64,000 nucleotides of DNA from Synechocystis sp. LKSZ1. GTDB lineage: Bacteria; Cyanobacteriota; Cyanobacteriia; Cyanobacteriales; Microcystaceae. A model generated the notes under the pieces. The model ran no database searches. It was not told the origin of the DNA and saw nothing but the letters and a program-made list of their open reading frames with translations. A program made the translations under genes and the position numbers. Every line of letters begins with the position of its first letter. The stretch's first letter is position 1. This document shows, in pieces, positions 43,783-52,848 of the stretch. The stretch lies in contig NZ_AP031572.1 of NCBI RefSeq assembly GCF_040436315.1, forward strand, positions 1,364,001 through 1,428,000, written 5' to 3'.

Positions 43783-43842
43783 TATTCTTAGCAAGAGTCG
43801 AAGTAATTTATTTTTTTAATAGTGTTTATATACAACTTTACG

Positions 43843-45042
43843 TTAATTTTGACGACGGGGTTTTCTTGCAACGAAAAGATGTCCTGAGTACAGCAAGTCA
43901 TTGATCGAGATTTCAGGATAATTTTCTAAAGCATCTTTATTTATTTGAGATGACAAAAGTGTTCTTTCACTTTTTGAAATAAAAGACGAGTGCCAGTAGC
44001 AAATATCAAAACCAGAATTAACGATCAATAGTTGCATTTTTTGTATCGGATAATCCCTATGGATTCCTTTATGATACCAGTCAAGGGCTAAATCTGCTTC
44101 ATTGGGTCTAAACCAAAATAAATATCTTGCATACTCAGATTCAGAAAGTCTTAAATGTCCCCAAGCAGAATCTAACATTCCCAGTGAATGCCCTCCTTTT
44201 GGATGAAAATAAGGATCATAACGATGAATCATTAAACCTCCTGGTTTTAATATCCTAAAGCACTCTTTCATCATATCTGGCAAATTCATAATATGTTCAA
44301 GTACAGAAATTGAATGAACACAATCAAGGGATTCAGCTTCTATCGGTGTTTTTTCTGTAATATCTCCTTTCAAAAATAACGCTTTACTATTAAGTAACTG
44401 GGTTATATATTGGTGAAGCGGAATATCAGAAATTAGCCCACTATAAAAATTATCAATCCCCATTGCTGTAAATCCCATTTTTTCAAATGCAAAGATAGAA
44501 TGTCCACCTGTAATATATCCTATTTCAAGAATCTTATCTCCTTGTTTATATTCATAGATAGATTTCTTATGTAGAAAATCAAAAAACTTTTTATGTGATA
44601 AATAAAGTTGATTGATTTTTAATATAGTTTGCTTTCTATCAGGTTTGAGAACAGGGCGAAAACTATTGGAATTTACATGATTGGTAAATAGATAATTTGA
44701 ATATTTTTGTGTTACTTTACAAATAAAATATTCATCTATTTCTTCGAGGGATTTTTCTATTGTACTTTTGCCGATAGAGTTCTTCAAAAATATTCTATCT
44801 TCTTCATCTAAAACCCCTTTGTGCAAAAGTTCATCCATAATGTTTAGCTGGTATATATAACGCCATCCTTGTTTCAACGAAAACCTATAGTATTCATGGC
44901 AAGGAATTTTACTACCATTATCTTTAATAAAAACCCTATCAACGGCTTCCAATTTGCCAGAATCGGAAATTATTATCTTTTCACTGTCGAATAAGCTCGT
45001 GACGATGGATTTTAGTTTAGAAACAATTTTAGTTGTAAACAC
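43843..45042 (-). CDS. SAM-dependent methyltransferase with N-terminal extension
   Basis: The 399-residue protein has an N-terminal part of about 175 residues without recognisable motifs and a class I methyltransferase domain: KILEIGYITGGHSIFAFEKMG (motif I), MGIDNFY, DCVHSISVLEHIMNLPDMMKECFRILKPGG with YDPYFHPKGGHS after it. The HxxGGHS stretch recurs in proteins of this group. It starts with GTG at 45042. It is probably a sugar methyltransferase of the glycan pathway, though the substrate is not readable. Confidence 0.8.
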   Translation of the reverse strand: MFTTKIVSKLKSIVTSLFDSEKIIISDSGKLEAVDRVFIKDNGSKIPCHEYYRFSLKQGWRYIYQLNIMDELLHKGVLDEEDRIFLKNSIGKSTIEKSLEEIDEYFICKVTQKYSNYLFTNHVNSNSFRPVLKPDRKQTILKINQLYLSHKKFFDFLHKKSIYEYKQGDKILEIGYITGGHSIFAFEKMGFTAMGIDNFYSGLISDIPLHQYITQLLNSKALFLKGDITEKTPIEAESLDCVHSISVLEHIMNLPDMMKECFRILKPGGLMIHRYDPYFHPKGGHSLGMLDSAWGHLRLSESEYARYLFWFRPNEADLALDWYHKGIHRDYPIQKMQLLIVNSGFDICYWHSSFISKSERTLLSSQINKDALENYPEISINDLLYSGHLFVARKPRRQN

Positions 45043-45103
45043 AGGGTAGATTTAACTTATTTTTAAGTACCAAAAACATTTTTCATATTGTATAAATGTT
45101 GAC

Positions 45104-47350
45104 TTAGAGTAAAGCCTCTAATTTTTCAAAAGCAATCCAAAAACCCTCACCGTCATTTTTATGCCCTTGCCATATTTCGGGTATAAAGGAGGCATTTGGG
45201 GCAGTTTTATCTAAGTCTTCGACAAAAGCTGGAAAATCGATTTCTCCCTCGCCGATTTGTAATCCTTCTCCATCTAATCCTTCTGAATCAGCGATGTGTA
45301 AATGAGCTACAAAGGGACTTACTTGCTCAATAAACTGCTTGAATGACCAGTTATGATGATTACAGGCTAATTTAGAATGGGATATGTCTAAACAGACTCG
45401 ATAACTATGTTGAGAGCAAAATTGCGCAGTATCTTGGGGATCAACAAAAAGATTATGGTACCTCTGTCCGCCAAAGTGCCAAGGGAAAGGTGGCATGGTT
45501 TGAGGAATGATTTCAACTCCTTGTGTATCTAACTGAGAAAGGCTATCAATGAGTAATTCATAAAGTTTTGCTCTTTCCGTAAGACTTAGAGGAGCATCAA
45601 GGGTAAAACCACCAACGTTAGTAACAATACAAGGACGATCGCACCTTTTAAAATAGGGTTTTAACTTTCTGGTAATGTCAATAACCCTTTGCATTTCTTC
45701 GATCGACCTTTGACGATAACTTTCATCTTCAGAACAGAGATTGAGTAAATGATCCCCGGCGAATAATTCAGGGGTGTGAACCACTAAATCCAGATCGTAA
45801 GGATGAGCAAAAAACTGCTTAATATCTTGCTCTAAGTCTTTATAACTAAGATGAAATTCTAGTAAATCGGGATTAGTTTTACTTAAAAGATTTTTAAAGT
45901 CATGATAACGAACTGGTAAGCCCCAAGGACGCTTAAATTTGTAATTTCTTGGTTGTACTTGTACTTGTTCTAAATCACTAGAATACAAGAAATCTCCTGC
46001 TTTTAAGTCTCTTTTGGCAGGTTTACCGATGAGTTCTTTTTTTCGATTGGGTTGTAATCCCTTACCCGGACTTTTTACTTCAAGCATTGATTCAGTAATG
46101 ATGTCTCCTGATTTGAGATCGCAGTTGATAACTAAACTTTTTGCCAAAGTTTCCCTATTCATTAATTCTCCTTGACTGATTTTCCGTTCTCCTACTTCTC
46201 CTAAAGATTGTTCTACTTGACGGATACCTTCTACCATCAAACGAAACTCATCAGGCAGTAAACTGACTTTATGATCATTCCCCTCCATGGTTTTGTCGAG
46301 GGTAAAATGTTTCTCGATTACCTTTGCTCCTTTAGCAACAGCAGCGATCGCCACGTTAATACCTCTTTCGTGGCCAGAGTAACCGATAGGACAATCACCA
46401 ATTTCCTTGAGTCGATTGAGATAGTTGAGGTTAACATCTTTAAAGGGAGCTGGATACGTCGAATTACAGTGCAGTAAAACGTACATTGAACCTAATTCTT
46501 TAAGTAGTTTAACTGATTCGCTAATTTCTTGTTCTGTAGCCATCCCCGTTGAGCAAATTAGGGGTTTTCCCGTTTTTGCCAAGGCTTTTAATAAGTCGTG
46601 ATTAGTTAAGTCAGCGGAAGCAACTTTATAAGCCTTCATGCCATAATTTTCTAACAGAGCTAAACTTTCTAAATCCCAAGGAGTACAAAGAGGCAAAATC
46701 CCCTTAGATTGACAGTAATCAAAAGCAGTGAATAATTCTTCAGGGGTTAATTGAAAACGAGATAGTAAATCTAATGTATATTGTGAACCTAAATCTTCGC
46801 TAGCATCATTGGCATTACCGGCATTTCGATAAAGAGATTTGAGATCTCTCATTTGAAATTTAACACAGTCAGCCCCAGAGGCAATCGCCTCACCAATTAA
46901 TTTTTTGGCTAATGCTAAACTGCCGTTATGATTATTACCGATTTCCGCAATGATAAAGGTCGGAAATTTTTCATTAATCGTAAAGTCACCAATGCGAATG
47001 TCATCAGACTTGAGATGGGCGATCGCTACTAGATGACGATTCTTATCTAACAGGGGAATAAACTCTGTTTCGTTAGAAATAACTGACTGAATCTTATAAG
47101 TATCTTCTGTGTAATCGAAATATTTATAATTTTTATTAGTAATTTTGGATACAGGTTGATTCAGATCAATGGTATTTTGAGTGACTAGCCAACGGCGAAA
47201 ATCACCATCTGTTAGAACTCCTTCCAATACCCCCGCCTCAGTAACAGAAAAAATAATACGACTCTTATTGTCGCTTATCTTCTTTAAAGCATTGATGATG
47301 TCATCTTCAGCGAAGACAATATATTTAGATAGATTTTTATCAATAATCAT
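45104..47350 (-). CDS. CBS-NeuB-SAF-TIM barrel fusion: nonulosonic acid synthase
   Basis: From ATG 47350 the chain has 748 residues. Domains (numbered from TTG 47389, i.e. +13): paired CBS-type regulatory domain about 14-128, NeuB condensing barrel 137-395 (IIAEIGNNHNGSLALAKKLI, KFQMRD, CSTGMATEQEI, GYSGHERG, EKHFTLDK), SAF domain about 413-473, and an AP-endonuclease-2/xylose-isomerase-like barrel 485-761 with VVHTPE, CLDISHSK, HLHIADSEG and PEIWQGH metal ligands. NeuB joins PEP to an N-acyl hexose to make a sialic-type acid. The extra barrel may supply an epimerisation step. NeuA follows as partner. Confidence 0.88.
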   Translation of the reverse strand: MIIDKNLSKYIVFAEDDIINALKKISDNKSRIIFSVTEAGVLEGVLTDGDFRRWLVTQNTIDLNQPVSKITNKNYKYFDYTEDTYKIQSVISNETEFIPLLDKNRHLVAIAHLKSDDIRIGDFTINEKFPTFIIAEIGNNHNGSLALAKKLIGEAIASGADCVKFQMRDLKSLYRNAGNANDASEDLGSQYTLDLLSRFQLTPEELFTAFDYCQSKGILPLCTPWDLESLALLENYGMKAYKVASADLTNHDLLKALAKTGKPLICSTGMATEQEISESVKLLKELGSMYVLLHCNSTYPAPFKDVNLNYLNRLKEIGDCPIGYSGHERGINVAIAAVAKGAKVIEKHFTLDKTMEGNDHKVSLLPDEFRLMVEGIRQVEQSLGEVGERKISQGELMNRETLAKSLVINCDLKSGDIITESMLEVKSPGKGLQPNRKKELIGKPAKRDLKAGDFLYSSDLEQVQVQPRNYKFKRPWGLPVRYHDFKNLLSKTNPDLLEFHLSYKDLEQDIKQFFAHPYDLDLVVHTPELFAGDHLLNLCSEDESYRQRSIEEMQRVIDITRKLKPYFKRCDRPCIVTNVGGFTLDAPLSLTERAKLYELLIDSLSQLDTQGVEIIPQTMPPFPWHFGGQRYHNLFVDPQDTAQFCSQHSYRVCLDISHSKLACNHHNWSFKQFIEQVSPFVAHLHIADSEGLDGEGLQIGEGEIDFPAFVEDLDKTAPNASFIPEIWQGHKNDGEGFWIAFEKLEALL

Positions 47351-47423
47351 TTTAACTGACTTGGTTGAATTTTCTAACAGTGTAACCAAAATTTAAATGA
47401 ATGGGGATTTTCGTGGAAGTAGC

Positions 47424-48116
47424 TTAGTGAATTTGTGACATTGTTTTATTCATTAAAAATTCTATATATTCAAAATCTTGTAATGAGTCTATTTCGTGAC
47501 TCTGTGTTTTTTCCATCACAAATAAGGAAATTTTGCCCCCCAAACGATTATGGAATTCTTTCAATACCCAAGGCTTGAAAATATATATAGATCCATTTTC
47601 CATATATTGAGGATTCAACTCCTGTCGTCGTTGGCGGTGACGATAATCATAATTAATGGATTGAGCTTCCCCGTCTACTTTATGCCAGATAAAACGATGG
47701 GTCGGGGAAACAGATAATAGGGAGTCGGCATTTTCTTGCCTTAGTTGAGTAATGGCGCGATCAATATCTTCACCAGTACGCAAAGGAGAGGTGCATTGTA
47801 AAAAAACTATTAACTCTGGTTCAATGCCCATTTTTTCTATTTCTATAAGGGCATGAAGTAAAGCTGATTCTGAAGAAGCTGTATCACTAGCAAATTCAGC
47901 CGGACGTTGGATAATTTCCGCCCCATAGCCTTCTGACACGGAAGCAATTTTATCATCATCGGTGGAGACGAAGGTGAGATCGACTTCTTTAGCTTCTAGT
48001 GAATCCAGGATAGAATGAGCAATGAGAGGTTTATCAGACAAAAAACGAATATTTTTTTGCAGAATACCTTTTGAACCACCGCGGGCGGGGATGATTGTTA
48101 TAACTGAATTGGACAT
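47424..48116 (-). CDS. neuA: CMP-nonulosonate (acylneuraminate) cytidylyltransferase
   Basis: NeuA activates a sialic-type acid as its CMP-sugar for transfer. The 230-residue protein has the family motifs: IIPARGGSKGILQKN with the nucleotide-binding Arg and Lys, VSTDDDKIASVSEGYGA, QRPAEFASDTASSESALLHAL, and FLQCTSPLRTGEDID. The late ENGSIYIFK segment is also typical. It lies 73 bases upstream of the NeuB fusion on the same strand. Whether the substrate is Neu5Ac, legionaminic, pseudaminic or another acid cannot be told from sequence. Confidence 0.92.
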   Translation of the reverse strand: MSNSVITIIPARGGSKGILQKNIRFLSDKPLIAHSILDSLEAKEVDLTFVSTDDDKIASVSEGYGAEIIQRPAEFASDTASSESALLHALIEIEKMGIEPELIVFLQCTSPLRTGEDIDRAITQLRQENADSLLSVSPTHRFIWHKVDGEAQSINYDYRHRQRRQELNPQYMENGSIYIFKPWVLKEFHNRLGGKISLFVMEKTQSHEIDSLQDFEYIEFLMNKTMSQIH

Positions 48117-48161
48117 GCTTAGAAAAGAAAAAGTCTTTTGACAGAAACATTTTGTATCTAT

Positions 48162-48761
48162 TTATCTTGAATGCGCACAAAAAAAGGAGCGGTTAATACA
48201 TTTTAATAGTACTAAAATATTGTTTAGTTTTTTTTCTTGATTCTTTTTATGACCAGAGAACCTCATAACATGACCAGATTCTCCATGTAAACTAGTAAAT
48301 TTGGACTTGTATTTGTCTACAAGGTATGTTGAGTTTAGCGTCGTATTATATGGCAGTGTGTCAAAGAAATTTCGGGTAAAGTAATAGGTATGAGGTATAT
48401 GAATTTTCCCATTTGGATAAGATTGAGGGTTATCAGCATGACAATTAGGAACTTCAAAATAAATCACGCCTGAAGGAGATAACAGTCGCTCAACATGATT
48501 GAAGAACTCAGTCACATTAGTAACGTGTTCTAGGGAATGACTCCCATAGATTAAGTCATACTGTCCTTCTGCATCAGTGGGCGTCGGAGTTAATTTCCAA
48601 TATCCATCTTCTACCCACTTTAATCCTCTCCAATTCCAGATCTTTTTATTGATTTGATTTACTCGTTCCCATGCTTTTGTTTTGGTCTTCAATCTATCAG
48701 GTAATACGCCTAACTTGCCAAAGAAAATGGCTAGATTCTTTAAAAAATTTTTCTTGTTCAT
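48162..48761 (-). CDS. Methyltransferase-like protein lacking the SAM-binding loop
   Basis: The 199-residue protein contains the later half of a class I methyltransferase: YDLIYGSHSLEHVTNVTEFFNHVERLLSPSGVIYFEVPN, quoted in parts, and a C-terminal region with HTYYFTRNFFDTLPY. The Gly-rich motif I that binds SAM is not found in the 75 residues before it. It may be a truncated or non-catalytic form or depend on a partner. It sits between neuA and another methyltransferase gene on the same strand. Confidence 0.65.
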   Translation of the reverse strand: MNKKNFLKNLAIFFGKLGVLPDRLKTKTKAWERVNQINKKIWNWRGLKWVEDGYWKLTPTPTDAEGQYDLIYGSHSLEHVTNVTEFFNHVERLLSPSGVIYFEVPNCHADNPQSYPNGKIHIPHTYYFTRNFFDTLPYNTTLNSTYLVDKYKSKFTSLHGESGHVMRFSGHKKNQEKKLNNILVLLKCINRSFFCAHSR

Positions 48762-48776
48762 AGTTTTAGTCGTGTA

Positions 48777-49613
48777 TTATTTAAGCATATCCACATAAAG
48801 ACTCATTTCTGGATGAGTCCGATCCATATCTGTTCCTTGCATAGCTGAAGAAATAGAACCATTAGGTTTACTCTTGATTATGAACTTAAATCCTGCTTCT
48901 TCTCCTAGATTTTTTAATCGAGAAAAATCCCAAGCATTAATATGTTGTCCAGGATGATTGACTCGGAAGGACAACCCTTCTGTTAATAAATTAAGTGCTT
49001 GATCATAACTTAAATCTTTGATGTCATTGCCATTAATGATTATGGTTTCAATGCTATTGCCTTCATAGGCACTGCGAGGGGTGCTAACCTCCCGAATAAA
49101 AAAATCCATTTGACTTGGTAGACTTTTTGGAGAATTAAGCATTTTATCTCTCAGTTTATTTATTCCTTTTTCAATTAATCCTTTTCTCCATGTCCAATAC
49201 TCGTTATCAAAACGACTAACTCTCCACAAGAACTCAGCATCAGGACAGGCAATCCTTAAAACTCCACCAGTTTTTAAGACTCTATGAGATTCTCTCATAA
49301 AAATAACGACATAATCGGTTTCAACGTGTTCGATAACATGGGAAATATAAATATTGTCAACAGAATTATCGGGAAAAGGTAAACGATCTTTGCGTAAATC
49401 ATATTCAATAAAGTCACGTTTACGATTACGATGATAATGTTCGGTATAAATATCTAGGCTGATAAAGCCATCAATAATATATTTACCACAGCCTACATTA
49501 AGATTTTTTTTTCCTTTCCGATTAGCTAAATTCTTTTTAGATTGTGAAAGACTAATCTGAATTCCCAACGAGGAGAGAGCTTTTTTCAGTGTTTTAAAAA
49601 TAGCAGATTTCAT
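48777..49613 (-). CDS. SAM-dependent methyltransferase (methyltransferase-11 type)
   Basis: From ATG 49613 the protein has 278 residues. Motif I is LNVGCGKYIIDGFISLDIY, followed by YDLRKDRLPFPDNSVDNIYISHVIEHVE and a long helix with MRESHRVLKTGGVLRIACPD, all standard for this family. C-terminal residues after about 165 are extra and not recognised. A TTG at 49619 adds two residues. It is likely a glycan or sugar methyltransferase; the acceptor is unknown. The ABC flippase gene lies 43-50 bases upstream in transcription. Confidence 0.82.
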   Translation of the reverse strand: MKSAIFKTLKKALSSLGIQISLSQSKKNLANRKGKKNLNVGCGKYIIDGFISLDIYTEHYHRNRKRDFIEYDLRKDRLPFPDNSVDNIYISHVIEHVETDYVVIFMRESHRVLKTGGVLRIACPDAEFLWRVSRFDNEYWTWRKGLIEKGINKLRDKMLNSPKSLPSQMDFFIREVSTPRSAYEGNSIETIIINGNDIKDLSYDQALNLLTEGLSFRVNHPGQHINAWDFSRLKNLGEEAGFKFIIKSKPNGSISSAMQGTDMDRTHPEMSLYVDMLK

Positions 49614-49661
49614 ATTCAAGTAGTATATATAATTGATTCTTTATTTTAAAGTAATTCTTTA

Positions 49662-51494
49662 TTAAATTAGTGTGGTCATTCGTTTAAAGCTACTAGAATG
49701 ATCGCACAATTCTTGATAAGTCCCTTGAGCTATGACCTGCCCTTGACTTAACTCAAATATGTGATCACACTTTTCTACAGTACTGAGTCTATGAGCAATC
49801 ATAATAATGGTGAAATCATGACTTAAAGATTCAATGGCTTTCATCACCTCCTTTTCTGTTGCATTATCTAGGGCACTAGTCGCCTCATCAAATAATATCA
49901 CTGACGCATCTCCATATAAAGCCCTTGCAATGCCAATTCTTTGGCGTTGGCCACCACTAAGGCGCACCCCTCTTTCTCCCACATGAGTATCATAACCAGC
50001 CGGTAAACTCATAATAAATTCATCAATTTGAGCGAATTTAGCGACCTTTCTGACTTGATGTAAGTCTATTCGCTGATAAGAAATACCAAAAGCAATATTC
50101 TCAGCAATAGTAGCATCCATAAGAAAAATTGATTGAGGTACATGGGCAATATTTCGTTGCCATTGAGCTAGTTTTTCACCTTCTAAAGATAAGCCATCAA
50201 CTAATATTTTTCCTTCTTGAGGCTTAAGTAAGCCTAAAATAAGATCTGCTGTGGTACTTTTTCCACTCCCAGTACTGCCCACAAAAGCAACAGTCGTTTT
50301 GGCTTTGATGATTAGATTTAGATCTTTCAATACCCAATCAGCGTTACCTCGATAACGAAACCAAATATTTTCTAGTCGTAGTTCGCTATTTAAAGGTAGT
50401 TTTTCTTGAGGAAGCCAAGTTTGCAAAGGATCAATCGTTCTGCGTAATGCAATTAAGATTCGTTTGAGGGAACTTCTCGCGCCTTGAATTCTCACTAAAG
50501 CTGAAAAGGTTTGTTGTAGTGCTGGCAGTAAACGATTTGCTCCTAAGACTAGTCCACCTAATATTGGTACGGCACGACTAAAATCACCATCTTTACCTAA
50601 GGTCAATGCCAAGATAGCTGTAGCACCCATGGCTACAGATTCCACAATGTAACGAGGAGTCAGACCAATTACTGTATTGGATGCGACGGCTTTTCGATAA
50701 GGGCGATCGGCATTTTTGTAAGCTGTTTGAAAAAATGGTTGACTTCCTCCTAATAGAACATCTCTAATACCCCCTAAACTTTCTTGGACGATTTTAATTT
50801 GCTGTTGACTATTTTCTACCAAAATCTTGCTATTTCTTAATAAGAGAGATTTGCGTAATTGATAAATGATAATAAAAGAACCACCAAAAATCACAACAGA
50901 GTATAAGGCGATTATTTTGTCAATCCAAAATAATCCTATAATCAAAGCAAAAGCGACAAAAGCAGTACTAATCCCGGAAACCAGAGGAATTAATATATTT
51001 GTGGTAAGTTGTTTCGTATCCTCTGTGACTGAACTGATTAAATTGCTACTATTAGATAAAACATGGAATTCATAGGGTTGCAAGAGAGTCTTTCGATAAA
51101 CTTCGCAACTTAAATCTCCAGAGATTTTAGCGGCGAGATGAGTTTGTATATTAATAGTAAAAATTCTAATGGCAGAAGCAGTGATAACAGCGATGATAAA
51201 AACTATTGCAAGAGTTAAAACTAGCTTAGGCGGCGTTGTAATAGCGAAAAAATTAAGTATAGGTTTAACCTTGGAATTATTTAATAATAAACTAGCATTA
51301 CTCAAGGCACTAAGAAAAGGCAAGATTGCCCCCAAGCTCACAACTTCACTTAAAGATGAGACTACCATTAAAATGAGCAAGCAAAATAGTTGGTAACGAC
51401 GACGAAGTTTTAGATAGATTAATAATTCTCTTAACTCCGCAAGTAGAGAGCTATTTGCTCTGTTACTTTTTCCAGACGAGTTTTTTTTTGCCAT
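49662..51494 (-). CDS. PglK/MsbA-type ABC transporter (lipid-linked oligosaccharide flippase candidate)
   Basis: This 610-residue half-transporter fuses a six-helix membrane domain (about 30-330) to an ATPase domain. Walker A is GSTGSGKST near residue 403, the ABC signature LSGGQRQRIGIAR near 511, and Walker B VILFDEATSALD near 534. The layout and the lack of any Wzx gene in the run suggest a flippase for lipid-linked glycan, as PglK does in Campylobacter. It would work as a homodimer in the plasma membrane. Substrate is inferred from context. Confidence 0.85.
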   Translation of the reverse strand: MAKKNSSGKSNRANSSLLAELRELLIYLKLRRRYQLFCLLILMVVSSLSEVVSLGAILPFLSALSNASLLLNNSKVKPILNFFAITTPPKLVLTLAIVFIIAVITASAIRIFTINIQTHLAAKISGDLSCEVYRKTLLQPYEFHVLSNSSNLISSVTEDTKQLTTNILIPLVSGISTAFVAFALIIGLFWIDKIIALYSVVIFGGSFIIIYQLRKSLLLRNSKILVENSQQQIKIVQESLGGIRDVLLGGSQPFFQTAYKNADRPYRKAVASNTVIGLTPRYIVESVAMGATAILALTLGKDGDFSRAVPILGGLVLGANRLLPALQQTFSALVRIQGARSSLKRILIALRRTIDPLQTWLPQEKLPLNSELRLENIWFRYRGNADWVLKDLNLIIKAKTTVAFVGSTGSGKSTTADLILGLLKPQEGKILVDGLSLEGEKLAQWQRNIAHVPQSIFLMDATIAENIAFGISYQRIDLHQVRKVAKFAQIDEFIMSLPAGYDTHVGERGVRLSGGQRQRIGIARALYGDASVILFDEATSALDNATEKEVMKAIESLSHDFTIIMIAHRLSTVEKCDHIFELSQGQVIAQGTYQELCDHSSSFKRMTTLI

Positions 51495-51613
51495 AGTTAA
51501 TAGTTAGCAATATAATTGTTTTTTGCAACTCGAAGAAAAAATTAGAGACCCTCGTTAGTTAATATTGCCCCAACTTAGTCAGAAAGCTTTCTCAGTCTCC
51601 CATAATCGTTGCA

Positions 51614-52582
51614 TCAGGAATTATAGAATCTTCTATACCAATTAACAAAATTGCTTAAACCTACTGATAAAGGAGTTGCAGGAGCAAAACCCACGTCCGC
51701 CATCAAATCCGCCACATCCGCATAGGTTGTCGGCACATCCCCCGGTTGCATCGGCAAAAACACTTTTTCTGCCTTTTTCCCCAAACAATCCTCCAAAATT
51801 CCAATAAAATCTCCTAAATTGAACGGGCTATGATTGCCAATATTATAGAGCCGATAGGGAACCGGGCTAGTTGGTACATAGCCAAGCACTCGCACGAGTC
51901 CTTCCACCACATCATCAATATAGGTAAAATCCCGCCGCATCTGGCCATGGTTAAACACCTTAATTGGTTCACCTGCCAAAATAGCCTTCGTAAACGAAAA
52001 ATACGCCATATCCGGCCGCCCCCAGGGGCCATAGACCGTAAAAAACCGTAGTCCAGTTGTTGGGACACCATAAAGATGACTGTAGGTGTGGGCCATCAAC
52101 TCATTGGCCTTCTTTGTCGCCGCATACAAGCTCACCGGATGATCCACATTATCCATAACTGCAAAAGGAATCTTTTTATTGGCCCCATAGACCGAACTCG
52201 ACGATGCATAAACCAAATGCTTGACTGGGTTATGACGACAGCCTTCCAAAACATTGACAAACCCAACCAAATTGCTGTCTACATAGGCATGGGGATTTTC
52301 CAGAGAATATCTCACCCCCGCCTGGGCCGCTAGATGCACCACCCACTCAGGCTTTTCCTGGGCAAAAAACTCTGCCATCCCCTGACGGTCTGCCAGATCT
52401 AGTTTCGTAAAACGAAAATTCGCCCTGTCTTTCAATTGGGCTAAACGAGCTTCCTTTAGGGAAACATCGTAATAATCATTGAGATTGTCCAGGCCAATCA
52501 CCGTCTCTCCTTGCTGCAGCAATCGTTGACACAGGTGAAAACCAATAAAACCAGCGGCCCCTGTAACTAAAATTTTACTCAT
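51614..52582 (-). CDS. NAD-dependent epimerase, UDP-glucuronate 4-epimerase type
   Basis: The 322-residue extended SDR has the Rossmann loop [35 protein letters not shown], the catalytic SSSSVYGA Ser and YAATKKANE (YxxxK), and the [16 protein letters not shown] segment that characterises UDP-glucuronate 4-epimerases (WcvA/Cap1J-like). It would give UDP-galacturonate for the glycan. It is the first gene of the minus-strand island run by transcription; its codon use (CCC, GCC rich) is closer to the core than to its AT-rich neighbours. Confidence 0.9.
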   Translation of the reverse strand: MSKILVTGAAGFIGFHLCQRLLQQGETVIGLDNLNDYYDVSLKEARLAQLKDRANFRFTKLDLADRQGMAEFFAQEKPEWVVHLAAQAGVRYSLENPHAYVDSNLVGFVNVLEGCRHNPVKHLVYASSSSVYGANKKIPFAVMDNVDHPVSLYAATKKANELMAHTYSHLYGVPTTGLRFFTVYGPWGRPDMAYFSFTKAILAGEPIKVFNHGQMRRDFTYIDDVVEGLVRVLGYVPTSPVPYRLYNIGNHSPFNLGDFIGILEDCLGKKAEKVFLPMQPGDVPTTYADVADLMADVGFAPATPLSVGLSNFVNWYRRFYNS

Positions 52583-52694
52583 AGAATTAATGTGTTGTTA
52601 TTCGACGCTCTTCTCCCTCAAGCTAGAATAAATTTCTATATTCCGCCAACAGAGACAATACTCATGAAAATTGAGCGTTTAATTGAGCCAACAT

Positions 52695-52838
52695 CTATCT
52701 AGTACCTATTTTATAAGCTATCTCAATCAATTCAGGAAGCATATCTTTAAATAGCCAAGTTAGGGAACATTTTGCTTTCTTGACTTGTTTGATAAACCCG
52801 CTGGGAATACAAATAAAACCGAGATTGGTTAATATTCA
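52695..52838 (-). pseudogene. Short coding remnant, unidentified
   Basis: In the gap between the epimerase and a Uma2 gene, one minus-strand frame encodes a plausible protein tail: NLGFICIPSGFIKQVKKAKC, then SLTWLFKDMLPELIEIAYKI, ending GTR and TAG at 52695. There is no start codon and no ribosome-binding site. The character is like a transposase or hypothetical-protein fragment, but no family is recognised. The rest of the 266-base gap (52583-52848) holds the island's likely promoter. Confidence 0.3.
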
Positions 52839-52848
52839 CCTGTTTCTG

